This document shows positions 11,444 through 22,193 of a DNA stretch of 64,000 nucleotides, piece after piece; position 1 is the stretch's first letter, and every line of letters starts with the position of its first letter. The position numbers and the translations under genes were made by a program. This DNA is from Candidatus Altimarinota bacterium (GTDB taxonomy: Bacteria > Patescibacteriota > Gracilibacteria > BD1-5 > UBA6164). The DNA is taken from the NCBI GenBank assembly GCA_028697205.1, contig JAQVFO010000001.1, positions 133,086-197,085 of the forward strand, in the 5' to 3' direction. The notes below the pieces were generated by a model. It made no database searches and was not told where the DNA came from. It saw only the letters and a program-made list of their open reading frames with translations.

Positions 11444-12853
11444 ATGTGAAATTTAATTTGAAATTTTGGCTCTTGGCTTTGAAATCCTACAGTTGATAAA
11501 GATCACAACTATCATTGATTTTGTGATAATGATGATGCAGCGCTATTAAATAAAGAAATATTGTTATGAGATGCTATTGAAATGAATTGAGATGTTATAA
11601 CAAAAATGGATGTTTTTAGTATAAAATGATTAAATGATAAAAAGATAGAGGAATTTATCTTTGATAATACATGAATTGATATAAACACAAAAGATTGAAT
11701 TAAAAGAATTAATGAAGTTTTTTTAGAATCAATAAGGTATTATGAAGAGTACCTTTTTAGAAGGTTATCAAAAAATTTTAAAGAAAATTATAAATCATGA
11801 TTTAAAACTAAAAAGGATGTAATAGACTTTTTAAAAAAAACCTTATCTTGTGGGGCTGATAAACAGATTTTTTGTAGTATAGCAAAGGTTGTTTATGCAA
11901 TGAATGATTTATTAAATAATTCTACATTGATTGATTTAGATAAAAAGGCAAGAAGGTTTATAAAAAAATCATTTAGATGATTACAAATATATGATGTAGA
12001 TTTTCCTGATTTAGTTGATGAAACGTGATGAGTTTTTACAAAAAAAATGAAATCATGAGAATACAGAACAATTTCATTTAATTTAAATTTTAGGTGAAAA
12101 TCTGAAGATAGTGCAATTTTAAAGTTAATAAATGAACCAAAGGAAAGACTTCAGGAAGTAATAAAAGATAATATATGAATTCAATTTGAAGTACATAATA
12201 AAGAAGATGCAGTTTTTTTACTTGAGTATATATTTGTACATATTTTTAACAAAGATATAAAAGAATTTAGACAAAAGAAATTTTTTGAAGAAGAAGAAAA
12301 ATGACTTATATATAAAAAGTATTGAGATGATTTAGATCCAGATTTTTTAGATGCTTTACTTTGATTGCAATGCGAAAGTAAAGCAAAAAATAATCAAAAC
12401 TATAGTGATATAAAATTTAATTGAGATATAGTTATAAAGGATAGTGACGATGAAAGATCAGTGTCAAGAGTCTACTGAGCAGAAATTAGATGTGTACTTG
12501 TTGATAATAATAATGAATCATGATTATCAGATCATAGAATACTTGATTGATTAAAAAAAATATTTGCACTTATAAGATTACAATGATATGTATCAGAACC
12601 TTATATTTTTAGAGTTTCAAAAAAAATAATTGAAGATTCAGAGCAAAATAAGAATGAAGATAAAATAAATATTTCTCAGGAAAGAATTTTTAATTATTAT
12701 ATATCAAAATTATATAAATTAGTAACTTGAACTAAAATACCATTTTATACTACACCAAATAGATGGAATGCACTTTCATGAACTTCAATTTATCCAAATA
12801 ATATTCATTTTGCTAAATCAGTTGAGTGAGAAGTTTCAAAAATTAAAAAATAA
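11444..12853 (+). CDS. Unassigned 469-aa protein, possibly RelA/SpoT-like nucleotidyltransferase
   Basis: Start ATG 11444 and stop TAA 12851-12853. It is hydrophilic throughout, with no membrane segments. Residues ~200-270 contain EYRTISFNLNFRG, then ERLQEVIKDNIGIQFEVHNK and EDAVFLLEYIF, which recalls the conserved part of RelA/SpoT synthetase domains (D.xGiRi.v.n..D...l). A later segment SRVYGAEIRCVLVD could match their conserved EiQ strand. The typical catalytic Asp/Lys/Arg set is not clearly preserved, so the match is weak. Alternatively it is a lineage-specific protein. Confidence 0.6.
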
Positions 12854-12861
12854 AAAAACTT

Positions 12862-12889
12862 TTGACAAAATATTTTATTTGACTATAAC
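12862..12889 (+). promoter_or_regulatory. Sigma-70-type promoter for the structured RNA
   Basis: TTGACA at 12862-12867 and TATAACT at 12884-12890 are separated by 16 nt. The expected start of transcription is near 12896, just before the GC-richer RNA segment. Confidence 0.7.
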
Positions 12890-12895
12890 TTTAAA

Positions 12896-13245
12896 AGCTT
12901 CACACGGAAAGGGGGTGAAAACCTTGTTCCGAGTTGACGGGCTCGGGGTTATAATTTTACTCTAAACTTACGAGAAAGGAGATAAAAAAGTTTAGATGAA
13001 GTTGTTGCTCTTTGCACAATCTGAAGTTATGCTCTTCCTGATGAACTTTCGAGTGAGCTGTTGTAGTTATGTCCTATAATTTCTTGAGGGTTGCTTCGCA
13101 ACCGAGAACCTCAGGTCTTGAGGGATAGCCCTACATGGCTTTAAAGATTTTCATCATAGAGTTGGCAACTCGTACGCCTCGAGATTTAGGGTAATGTACC
13201 ACATTATCCTCAAAATAGGACCGGCTTTAGCCGGTCCTTCCTAAT
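12896..13245 (+). ncRNA. Structured non-coding RNA of about 350 nt, family unknown
   Basis: This stretch is far richer in G and C than any coding region of the window. It has its own promoter and a strong terminator, and no convincing ORF. Visible stems: CGGAA 12905-12909 with TTCCG 12927-12931; CTAAACTT 12962-12969 with AAGTTTAG 12988-12995, whose loop exposes GAAAGGAG; GGTTGC 13089-13094 with GCAACC 13098-13103; GAGTT 13159-13163 with AACTC 13167-13171; GGGTAATG with CATTATCC around 13189-13209. Size and layout would fit RNase P RNA or tmRNA, but I could not find the conserved P4 sequences of RNase P nor the T-loop, tag or CCA end of tmRNA. A covariance-model search would settle it. Confidence 0.7.
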
Positions 13246-13248
13246 TTT
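13217..13248 (+). terminator. Strong GC-rich terminator of the structured RNA
   Basis: Perfect stem AGGACCGGC / GCCGGTCCT with a TTTA loop, followed by TCCTAATTTT. It is the most GC-rich hairpin of the window. Confidence 0.85.
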
Positions 13249-13260
13249 AAGTATTAAATA

Positions 13261-13911
13261 TTATAAATCTATCTCGAATCTATCTTCATTTCAATTAATT
13301 ATATTTTTAACAACTTCTAGTATATCTTCTAAAGTTGTTTTTTTATAATTTGAAAAGTGTTCAAAATTGTTTTTAAGTGTTATTTCATTATTTTGCATTC
13401 TAAGTTCTATATTTTTTTCTACGATACTTGGATTTATTAATTGTATTTTTATTCATTTAAGTTCATTTTTTAACTGCATAGCAAATCATCTAAGTCAAAA
13501 CTTGCTTGCAGCATAAGAACTTCAGTAATGTAAACTTTTTTTTCAGGCTATACTTCACATAAATATAATTCATTTTTTTACCTTATTTTTTTCTAAAAGT
13601 AATTGAAGTAATAGAATAGGTGAAATCAAATTTGTTTCTATTGTTTCTTTATGTTTTTTAATTCATATTTTCTCAAATTTATCAAAATATCAAACTCAGG
13701 CATTTATAATCACATAATCAAAATAATCACTAGATTCTTCTATATTTTGAAGAGTTTTAATTGTATTTAAATCTCATTTTATATAAGTTATTCAATCAAT
13801 ATTATTTTCTCATCTTCAACTTCATATTATTTTATTATTTTTTAATAATTTTTTAGCTAAATAGTTTCAAATTCAAGAATTTGTTCAAGTTATAAGTATT
13901 TTGTTTGACAT
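13261..13911 (-). CDS. Short-chain dehydrogenase/reductase (SDR), 216 aa
   Basis: Classic SDR: cofactor loop TGTNSGIGNYLAK at residues 8-20, NAGVG motif after the fourth strand, and catalytic MGSIAG...YAASKFG (Ser-Tyr-Lys). It is a little shorter than usual (216 vs ~250), lacking part of the C-terminal substrate region. SDRs oxidise or reduce alcohols, ketones or sugars with NAD(P)H; the substrate is not deducible. Almost all glycines of the cofactor loop are TGA. It stands alone, convergent with the structured RNA. Confidence 0.9.
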
Positions 13912-13974
13912 TATTATGAATTTAAGTATAAATCTAATTAGGAATTTATATTGATTATATAATTAATTATTTTT

Positions 13975-14790
13975 ATGGCAAATTGAAATGTTATAGATTT
14001 TAGAAACTCTTCAGGGTATAAATGAGATTTAATAAAACAACATTTTAATATTTCAGATTTGATTGATTCTACTTCTTCTCAAGTTGCTTTAGCTCTTATA
14101 AAGAGGCAGTGAATGGAAAATATAGTATTAAAATATATTCATGTATCGTATCCATGACTTAAGGATATAGTAAAATCATTAAATGATATTAGAATTGTAT
14201 CATATGAACCTGATAGATTCCAATTACTATTTGAAATTAATTGAATATTAAAACATGTAATCTTAACAAATACTGAGAAATTTTTAAGCGAATCAAAGAG
14301 AAGAGAAAAATTATGATATTTTTTATGAAATAATTGAACTAATATATTATCTCATTTTGATGAATTAACATGGTTTGATTTGTGGAAAATTGATGATTTT
14401 TCTATAAGAGATTCAATTATTTATTTTTCTTTATATTGATATGACTTTGCATGTTATAATTGACATAACAGAGAAATAATTGAACTTTTATTAAGCCAAT
14501 GAGTTAGATTACCAAAAAATGTAATTGAAGAACAAAAAATTGAAGCTGAGAAAAATATGGAAATTGATTATTTAAAAGAGAAAGAAAGATGTATCAGTAT
14601 TATTGAGACTTGGTTTCCAAATATTAATTTAGATAATATTACAGATATAGCTTTCCCAAATAGAGATAATGAAATGATTTATTTTTCATATTTATGAACA
14701 TTATATAGTGTATTAGGATATCCTAAACATGAAGTAGATGAAGATTTCTATTGAGTGACTCCTTATCCTCATTTATATAGAATAAAATAA
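13975..14790 (+). CDS. Hypothetical protein, 271 aa
   Basis: ATG 13975 to TAA 14788-14790. It is soluble, with a mixed alpha/beta composition. Segment IVLKYIHVSYPGLKDIV lies near residue 45, a charged helix EEQKIEAEKNMEIDYL near residue 190, and the C terminus is rich in Tyr, Pro and Gly. The second half contains GHNREIIELLLSQGVRLP, similar to an ankyrin repeat unit, but I see only one. I do not recognise a family. It is divergent from the SDR gene, with 63 nt between starts. Confidence 0.7.
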
Positions 14791-14792
14791 AA

Positions 14793-14819
14793 TTGACTAA
14801 AAAATAAAAACTATATAAT
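14793..14819 (+). promoter_or_regulatory. Probable promoter for ndk
   Basis: TTGACT (14793-14798) and TATAAT (14814-14819), spacing 15 nt, which is short but the -10 is perfect. The ndk ATG follows 77 nt downstream. Confidence 0.5.
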
Positions 14820-14895
14820 GTGTGGGATTAAATAAAAAGGGATTTTTTTCTCTTATATTTAACATATAAAATTTATAATTTAAAATTTCAATATT

Positions 14896-15339
14896 ATGCA
14901 ACAAACATTAGTTTTGCTTAAACCTGATTGTATACTTAGAGGATTAGTTGGTGAAGTAGTTTCAAGATTTGAAAAAAAATGACTTAAGATTAAAGCTATG
15001 AAAATGATGAATTTATCAACTGATTTATTAAAAGATCATTATGGACATTTAGCTTCTAAACCTTTTTTCCCTGAAATAGTTGAGTATATGCAATTATCTC
15101 CAGTTGTTGCATTGATTCTTGAATGACCTGAAGCAATAGTTGGTATGAGAAATCTTTGTGGAGCTACAAATCCTATGGAGTCTGCAATGGGTACAGTTAG
15201 ATGAGATTTTGCATTAACTATTAGATATAACATAATTCATGCTTCTGATAGTGAAGAAAATGCAAAAGCTGAAATTGCTAGATTTTTTAAAGCTGATGAA
15301 ATATTTGCATATAATAAACCAGCTTCAGAATTACTATAA
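14896..15339 (+). CDS. ndk: Nucleoside diphosphate kinase, 147 aa
   Basis: Transfers the gamma phosphate of ATP to NDPs through a phospho-histidine. The family start [19 protein letters not shown] is present (usual form TLvivKPDav.r). The active-site His is H115 in NIIHASDS, and [18 protein letters not shown] precedes it as usual. The length is typical (140-150). It is monocistronic, between its own promoter and a strong terminator. Confidence 0.97.
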
Positions 15340-15351
15340 ATAATAATATTT

Positions 15352-15389
15352 AATAAATCCTTTCTGTTAAGAAGGATTTATTTTTTTTG
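15352..15389 (+). terminator. Intrinsic terminator after ndk
   Basis: Arms AATAAATCCTT and AAGGATTTATT around a short loop, followed by eight T. Confidence 0.9.
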
Positions 15390-15449
15390 ATATTTTCCTA
15401 AAACTAGCTATACTTTTTATAATTCTATCTTCTAAACTTCTATACTATT

Positions 15450-16910
15450 ATGCCACAAATTTATGATACAATTCTTGGTGAATACATAAAAAATCCTTGA
15501 GCTAGATGACTTTCACTTGATGATTTAGCTTTGAGAGATATGGATTATAAGATGATAAGTTATGATGAGGTTACTGGAAGAAAGAAACTTAACTTTAAAG
15601 ATGTTGATTTACAAAGTGCCTCTATTTATAGTGCTGAAGATGTATATATAACTTGGGAACTTTATAAAAAACAAGAGAAAGATAATATAGTATCAAATAA
15701 AGTATTAATAGATATTGAAATACCACTTGTTGATGTCCTAAAAGATATGGAAATAACTTGAGTAAAAATTGATAGAGATAAGTTAAAATGAATTTGAATA
15801 TTACTCGAATCTGAAATTACAAAACTTGAAAAAGAAATCTATTCTTTAGCTTGAGAAGAATTTAATATAAAGTCTCCATCACAAGTTGCAAAGATTCTTT
15901 TTGAAAAACTTCAATTAAAATCTGGTAAAAAAACAAAAACTTGATTTTCAGTAGATAGTGAAGTTTTGGAAGAATTAGCTAAAAATCATGAAATAGCTAG
16001 AAAATTAATTGATTATAGAACTTATACTAAACTACTTTCAAATTATGTAGAATGATTATTAGCTGAACTTGATGACAATGATTTAATTCATACTAATTAT
16101 AATCAAACTATTGCAAGTACTGGTAGACTTAGTAGTACAAATCCAAATTTACAAAATATTCCAACATGAAAAGGTATATCATGAGAGATAAGAAATGCAT
16201 TTATTCCTTTAAATAATGATGAAGTTATAATGGCATTTGATTATTCTCAAGTTGAAGTAAGAGTTTTGGCAATTATGTCCTGAGACCAAAATTTATTAAA
16301 CGCATTTAAAAATAATATTGATATTCATTACAATACTGCAAAATTTATTTTTTGAAAAGATGATATATCTAAAAATAAAAGAAAGGTTGCAAAATCAGTT
16401 AATTTTTGAGTAATTTATTGAATAAGTGCTTTTTGACTTAGTAAAATGATAGATGCTTCAATTGCTGATTGTAAAAAGTACATAGATAAGTTTTATGAAA
16501 ATTATCCACAAGTTCGTGAATTCTTTGATGCAGTTGTTGATAATTGTAAAAAAACATGATATGTTGAGACTATGTTTTGAAGAAGAAGATTAATACCATG
16601 AATAAACGATTCTAATAGAATAATTGCTGAAGCAGCAAAAAGAGAAGCAATAAATATGCCAATTCAATGAACTGCAGCAGATATAATTAAACTTGCAATG
16701 ATAAAAATAGATAAGTTTATTAAATCTAATAAAATGAATTCAAAACTTATTATGCAAGTTCATGATGAATTAGTTTTTACTGTAAAAAAATCTGAAAAAG
16801 AAAAACTTGAAAAAGAAGTAAAAAATATTATGGAGTCAGTTTTAGTTGATAAACCTATAAAATTGATTGTTGATGTATGACATTGAAAGAGTTGGGGGGA
16901 AGCTAAATAA
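15450..16910 (+). CDS. polA: DNA polymerase I, polymerase domain with a truncated 3'-5' exonuclease region, 486 aa
   Basis: Family A polymerase. Fingers and palm are complete: TGRLSSTNPNLQNIP, motif A DYSQVEVR (Asp264), motif B KRKVAKSVNFGVIYG, EAAKREAINMPIQGTAAD and motif C VHDE (His438, Asp439). The N terminus begins inside the 3'-5' exonuclease fold, at YDTILGEYIKNPGARGLSLDDLA, here cited in part: the Asp equivalent to Klenow D424 and the Tyr/Asp of YSAEDVYIT are kept, but the first DxE metal pair and the whole 5' nuclease domain are missing. No start or coding frame precedes it, only the ndk terminator. It is either a genuinely short Pol I or half of a split gene. Confidence 0.93.
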
Positions 16911-17541
16911 AGTTAATTACTCAATTATAAATTTGAGGAAATTCTTTTCAAAATGTTTTTAATTCTTTTGTTTTTTCATTAATGAATCATTGATAATTAT
17001 AGATAAAGTCAAATAATTCCTCTCTAGTGTTGATTTTTATAAACTTTCCATTCATACTACTGTAGTCTTGAAAAGTACAAGGTAATTTACATATTAGTAG
17101 TCTTTTACTTTCATCACAAAAAGTTTTTTTGAGTTCATCATAGGTTCATATAAAAATATCTGGATATTCAATAAATTGTCATAATGTTGCATCTATTATT
17201 ATGTCATCCTTATTTCTGCTATATGTTCTAATTAGTAAAAATGCATGAAATAAAGTTCATCATCTTATATAATTTACTATAATTCATATATCATTTAAAT
17301 ATCAACATATTTCACTAGTATATTGTGCACAAGTTCAAGAAAGTTTATTGATTGTTTGTCATCTACTTTCAATTACTTTAATTACCATATTACTAGTTAA
17401 AATTGATTGTAAATTAATTCATGGATTACGTATATTTTCTTTATTTCTAGATTCTAAAAAATCTGATATGATTTTTTTTAGTTCTGATGAATTCATTGGA
17501 TTTAATTTTTGCATTTCTATATTTACTTGAGGTTTGTTCAT
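16903..17541 (-). CDS. Hypothetical protein with a possible Cys-His-Asp triad, 212 aa
   Basis: Start ATG 17541, stop TAG 16905-16903, overlapping the 3' end of polA by 8 bp. Three residues fall in the order and spacing of a transglutaminase/papain-like site: Cys71 in SGTCAQYTS, His99 in TLFHAFLLI and Asp117 in IIIDATLGQF. The His and Asp lie at the end of predicted strands, as in that fold. This is an eye-level inference. There is no signal peptide. It is translated 2 nt after the stop of the multi-pass membrane protein gene, so the two probably work together. Confidence 0.65.
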
Positions 17542-17543
17542 TT

Positions 17544-18710
17544 TTATTTTCCTAAATTATTAATTTTAAAACTTTCTTCCTTTACTGTATTTTTTATTTC
17601 TTTTGCTTTTGCTTTTAGATTTAATGTTTTATTTTTTAATAATATTAAGCTGTTAAATACATGAAATATAAATGGCATTTTGTACGTTAAATCAGATTTT
17701 ATATAACCTAATCAAAAACAAATAGGGAATAATAGTAAATAATAAACATCACTATATCAATAGATTATAAATAAAATTATTGTGATAATTGTTAATGATA
17801 GTCAGTTTATAATATGATTTTTGTATTTTGTATCAATATAAAATATGTAAACCAAGTTTAAAAATGGTATATAGATTAAACTTTTTGTTAATTTAGTGTC
17901 TTTTAATCAATTAATTAATTCAACTTCTTTTTTTCTAGATTCTATATTTTGTATTCTATATTCTCAAATAATTGCTTGTATAGATTTAAAATTTCACTTT
18001 ATATAATTTCTTAGATAAACAATTCAAGATTTAACTAATATTTCACTGTCTTTTACTCTAGGTAAAAAACTTAGATTAAATGAGATTACCTCACTTTTTA
18101 ATATTATGTTTATTCAAGCATATACTATAAAAATAATATATAAAAGTATAAAAAATGTTGCTAATGAATGATTTCAAATAATATAAATAAAAGTTATTAA
18201 CAATGATGCAAAAAAGTTTAATTTAATTGTATCTCTAACTCATCTATTATCTTCAAAATTTGGATAAATTATGTATGATATGAATGGGATATAAGCTAAA
18301 ATAGCAGTTAATTTATCTTTTTCATCTAAAGTTTTGTTGTTTGAAATATCAACTATTTTTTCACTTTTTACTATTTTAAATATTTCTCATACTTTAAATG
18401 TTTGTTCATTACTTGCTCTATAAATTCAATATATTAACAATCAAAAAGTTAATATAAAAAGAGTACTTACTATTAATGTATTAAATGAATATCAAAAAAA
18501 TATTATAGAATTAAATAATCAATAATGAATAAATACTAAATAAATAAAAAGAAAAATAAGATGTATAAAAAAGGCAGTTTTAGTATGATTTTTTACAAAA
18601 TCATTATTTAGATAAGGATTTGTTTTGTTAAAAAGGAAAAAAACTGAAATAAAAAGCATAAAATATGCACTAACTGCATTTGCCTTGATTTTTGGATGAA
18701 TATTTTCCAT
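17544..18710 (-). CDS. Multi-pass membrane protein, 388 aa
   Basis: I start it at ATG 18710; an upstream in-frame TTG at 18743 would add 11 residues. About eight hydrophobic segments occur in two blocks (roughly 10-100 and 150-200, then 270-330), separated by charged loops rich in Lys and Glu. The two blocks share a pattern, KLTAILAYIPFISYIIYP and TKSLIYIPFLNLVYIF, as if a small four-helix unit had been duplicated. No family is recognised. It is co-transcribed with the Cys-His-Asp protein immediately downstream. Confidence 0.75.
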
Positions 18711-18822
18711 AAATTTATTAGTAAATATGTATATAATTTGCAAATTTTTGTTCTATCTATATTATACAGCATATCTTTTTAAAAAGCAAAAAACACCTAT
18801 AATCCATAAACAAAATTTTTAA

Positions 18823-19413
18823 ATGAAAATAACAGAAGTAAAATTTATAAAATCTATAAGTATAAAAAGTGAAGAAGTTCTCTTTGAGCAATCAAAACCT
18901 GAGATAGTTTTTGTAGGTAGATCAAATGTATGAAAATCAAGTTTAATGAATGCTATTTTTTGAACTAAAGATTTAGTAAAAACAAGTTCTGTGCCAGGTA
19001 AAACAAGGACAGCAAATTTATTTCTTTTAAATAAAAAATATTATTTTACTGATTTACCAGGTTATTGATTTGCTAAACTTTGACAAGATTTAAAAAAGGA
19101 TTTAGATAGTTTGATAAGTTGGTATATAGAAGAAAGAAAAAATTCAATTAAATGTGTTGTTATTTTGCTTGATACAAAGATTTGACCTCAGGAAACAGAT
19201 ATTGATATGTATAATTATTTACATGAATTATGACTTCCTATGGTTTTTGTTCTTACTAAAACTGATAGACTTTGAAATAATGATATTAAAAAATCAGTTC
19301 TTTTTACTGAAGGGAAATTTTTCTGACAAAAAATTTTTCCTGTATCTTCAGCGAAAAATATATGAATAAGAGAATTATTTAATTTTTTATCTGAAAAGTT
19401 AACTGCTAAATAA
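18823..19413 (+). CDS. engB: Ribosome biogenesis GTPase EngB (YihA/YsxC), 196 aa
   Basis: Small TRAFAC GTPase needed for large-subunit assembly. G1 is GRSNVGKSS, G2 region [11 protein letters not shown]3 DLPGYGFA, G4 TKTD, and G5 SSAK. The length (196) and the N-terminal leader before G1 are typical. It is alone on the plus strand, between the divergent membrane-protein gene and a strong terminator. Confidence 0.97.
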
Positions 19414-19448
19414 TAAAAAAAGAAAAATCATATGATTTTTCTTTTTTT
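19414..19448. terminator. Bidirectional terminator between engB and lemA
   Basis: Perfect arms AAAAAAAGAAAAATCA / TGATTTTTCTTTTTTT with a minimal loop. It serves both convergent genes. Confidence 0.85.
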
Positions 19449-19460
19449 ATTATTTAAGTT

Positions 19461-20048
19461 TTAATTAAAGTTAACATTTGGTGCTACGTTTGCTCAAGAA
19501 TTACTTTCAAATAAATTCTTTTTTTCAAATCAAAACATAGATGCAACTATATTATTAGGAAATTGTCTTATATAAATATTGAAATTTTGAACTGCTTCAT
19601 TATATCTCATTCTTTCAGTAGAAATTCTATTTTCTGTTCATTCAAGTTCTACTCTTAAATCAGCAAATCATTGATTAGCTTTTAAATTTGGATAATTTTC
19701 TGTAACCATAAGAAGTCTAGACAATGCTTGAGAAATTCAAGTTTGTTCTTTTTGAAATTCTGCCATTTCTTGAGCGTCATTTAAATTTATAGTAGTTTTT
19801 GTTGCTGAAGCTCTTGCACTTATTACTGCTTCAAGTGTAGACTTTTCAAAGTTTGCTTCTCATTTTACAGTATTTACTATATTTGGGATTAAGTCATATC
19901 TCCTTTGATATTGATTTTCTACTTGTGACCAAGCAGTTTTTACTCATTCTTCCATTGATACAAAAGTATTATATTTACCAAAAAAAGAACCAATAATACT
20001 TATTAGGACTAGAGCTATTACTCATATTGTAATCCATTTTTTATTCAT
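19461..20048 (-). CDS. lemA: LemA family protein, 195 aa
   Basis: N-terminal membrane anchor (ITIGVIALVLISIIGSF), then the LemA signature: YNTFVSMEEGVKTAWSQVE, NQYQRRYDLIPNIVNTVKG, and ARASATKT. Then LLMVTENYPNLKANQGFADL and the conserved tail ENRISTERMRYNEAVQNFN. LemA proteins form a helical bundle outside or under the membrane, and often co-occur with TPM-domain proteins, as here: the gene follows the TPM gene by 47 nt. Function is not established. Confidence 0.95.
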
Positions 20049-20095
20049 ATAATTTATATTAAGAATTAAAATTTAAGCATTTTTATATTTATTTT

Positions 20096-20950
20096 TTACC
20101 ATTTTCATGAGCTTCATCCTCAACCAAATCATCATCCTCAGAATCATCAAAATCAACCTCATCATCTACTTCATCAAGAACTAGTATATCCTCATTTTCA
20201 AAGTTTTCAAATAATTCATAAAATAGATCATACAACCCACATTATAAAATTTACTATTATTGAATAAAATCAAATAAATATGTATACAAAAGGCAAGGTA
20301 AGTAAATATGCAATTAAAAAATATAAAAGAAATTTTTTATAATTTTTCTTATGTAAAATTGGTTTAAAAAATATTGAAGATACAAATATCGCAATAAACA
20401 CAATTATAATCCATAATTGATCTTCTTCGTTATTTGAATTTTTTGTATCTGAAATTATACTTTTATCTCATGAAAAAGCTTTATCAAAATCTCACAATGC
20501 TCACATTATTCAATCATAATATTTAGCTTCTTTAAATAAAATAAAGTTTTTTTCTCAGATTCTTTTGGTAAGTAAATCTGGTAATACTCATTCTACTCAA
20601 TATCAAGTTGCTATACTCCAAGATCTCTCATTAAACGCTAATAATATTACAACTCAATTATCTTTATCGGATTTTCAAACTCAAACTTTTTGTCATATCT
20701 CAGTAGCTATACTTGATATCTCTTCTCAATTTGTTGTAGGAATAACAACAATAAGTATTTCAGTTGTATATTTGTCTCTAAGTTCTTGTATTTTTGCTTC
20801 AATTAATGCTTTTTCTTCATAATTTAAAATTCATACTTTATCTATAACAGATGAATTTATAGGTCAAAGCGACGATATATCAAAAGCATTAGTTGATATA
20901 CAAACTAATGATAATGATAAAAAAATGAAGATTTTTGATATTATTTTCAT
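20096..20950 (-). CDS. TPM-domain (YgcG-like) membrane protein with Gly-rich tail, 284 aa
   Basis: Signal peptide (FIFLSLSLVCISTNA), then the TPM fold: GILNYEEKALIEAKIQEL, YTTEILIVVIPTTNGEEI and NGVVILLAFNERSWSIATG, each typical of the family. Two or three membrane segments follow (~195-260), and the last 25 residues are mostly Gly and Phe with Ser, a common end for YgcG proteins. The glycine tail is coded almost wholly by TGA and is a striking test of the code. It is next to lemA, the usual partner, and downstream of dnaN. Confidence 0.9.
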
Positions 20951-20977
20951 AATTAATTAATATTAATTTAAAAATAA

Positions 20978-22093
20978 TTATATTTTTAATGGCATTATGA
21001 TATGTTTAAATTCACTATTTTTCTTTTCTTCATCAAGTGGTCTAATTAAAACTGGAGAAAGAGGACTTTCAAAACTTATACTTATATGTGTTGATTCAAT
21101 TACTCATAATACTTCAAGAAAGTAAGTTGAATTTATACCAATTATATTTTGTTCTCATTCAACTGTTGCTACTAGTTTAACTTCTCATTCTCAGATTTGT
21201 GATTCTCAAGTTTCAAGAAGAATCTCTTGTCAGTGAAAACTCATTTTTATACTATAATTATTTTCTTTGCTTATTAGATTTATCTTTTTAAGTGCTTGAA
21301 TTAAATCAACTCTATTAACTTCAGCTTTTGTTGAATATGTTGTAGGAAAAAAGTTTGTATAATCTGGAAATTTACCATTTAATAATCTAGAGTAAACTTT
21401 TGTGTTTCAGAAGAAAAATCATATTTGATTTTCTCATGAAATAATTTTAACATCTTCTTCATCTTTTATTATGCTTCTAATTTCATATGCTGTTCTACTT
21501 GGAATAATTTGAGAAAAATTTACAGGAGCATTTTCTGTAAGTTTTGATTTAAATTCAGAAAGTCTAAAACTATCTGTTGATGCAAAAATTACATTATCAT
21601 CTTTTATGTTTACGTAAAGTCAAGCAAGAGTTGGTCTTATATTTCATTCTGCACTTGAAAATATAGTTTTTTCAATTGATTTTTTTAATATATTTCATTT
21701 AAGTGATAAACTTGTTTCTTCTTTTATATTTGGGATTAATGGAAAATCAGAAGCATCAATTCATTTAATTTTAGTTTTTTCACTTTCTGTTTTGATTTGT
21801 AAATTATTTCATCAAATAAGCTCAATTCAAATTTGTTCATCATCAATTAAGCTTACTAAACTTGTAAAAAGCTTACTAGGAACTGCAAAACTTCATTCAG
21901 ATAATATTTCTATATTATCTTTAATTATGTATTCAATTGCCATTTCTAGATTATTTGATACCAAAACTATATTTCAATAATTAACTTTTAATAAAATTGT
22001 TTCTAAAATAGGAGTTGTTGTAATATTTGCTACTGCATGATTTACTGTATTTAATCATTCTTTTAATGTGCTTGTTTTTATTAGGAATTTCAT
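20978..22093 (-). CDS. dnaN: DNA polymerase III beta subunit (sliding clamp), 371 aa
   Basis: Ring-shaped processivity clamp. N terminus MKFLIKTSTLKEGLNTVNHAV matches the family start. Further conserved segments are NIRPTLAGLYVNIK, ASTDSFRLSEFK and the C-terminal IRPLDEEKKNSEFKHIIMPLKI, split here to its key part HIIMPLK (usual form y.imPmr.). Length is normal (~370). It lies 27 nt upstream of the TPM gene and downstream of the priA-like gene. Confidence 0.96.
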
Positions 22094-22193
22094 AAATTAG
22101 AGAAAAAGGTTAAAGAAAAAAGTAAAAAGCTTTAATTTATTTTACATTTTTTAGTAGATTTTCAAGTGATTATAAAATTTAGTGTTAAAAACT

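Noticed and set aside
13039-13061. Hammerhead-like CTGATGA
   Set aside because: The required GAAA after stem II and a cleavage site are not present.
12996-13079. Short ORF starting ATG after the CTAAACTT stem, after an SD-like GAAAGGAG
   Set aside because: Only 27 codons, unusual GC-rich codons for this genome, and it lies wholly inside the structured RNA; more likely non-coding.
12896-13245. Assignment of the RNA as RNase P, tmRNA or SRP RNA
   Set aside because: Size fits, but I could not find the P4 conserved sequences, a T-loop with CCA end and tag frame, or the SRP tetraloop region; left unassigned.
15450-16910. Pseudogene reading of the short polA
   Set aside because: The polymerase core is complete, uninterrupted in code 25, and all catalytic motifs are intact.
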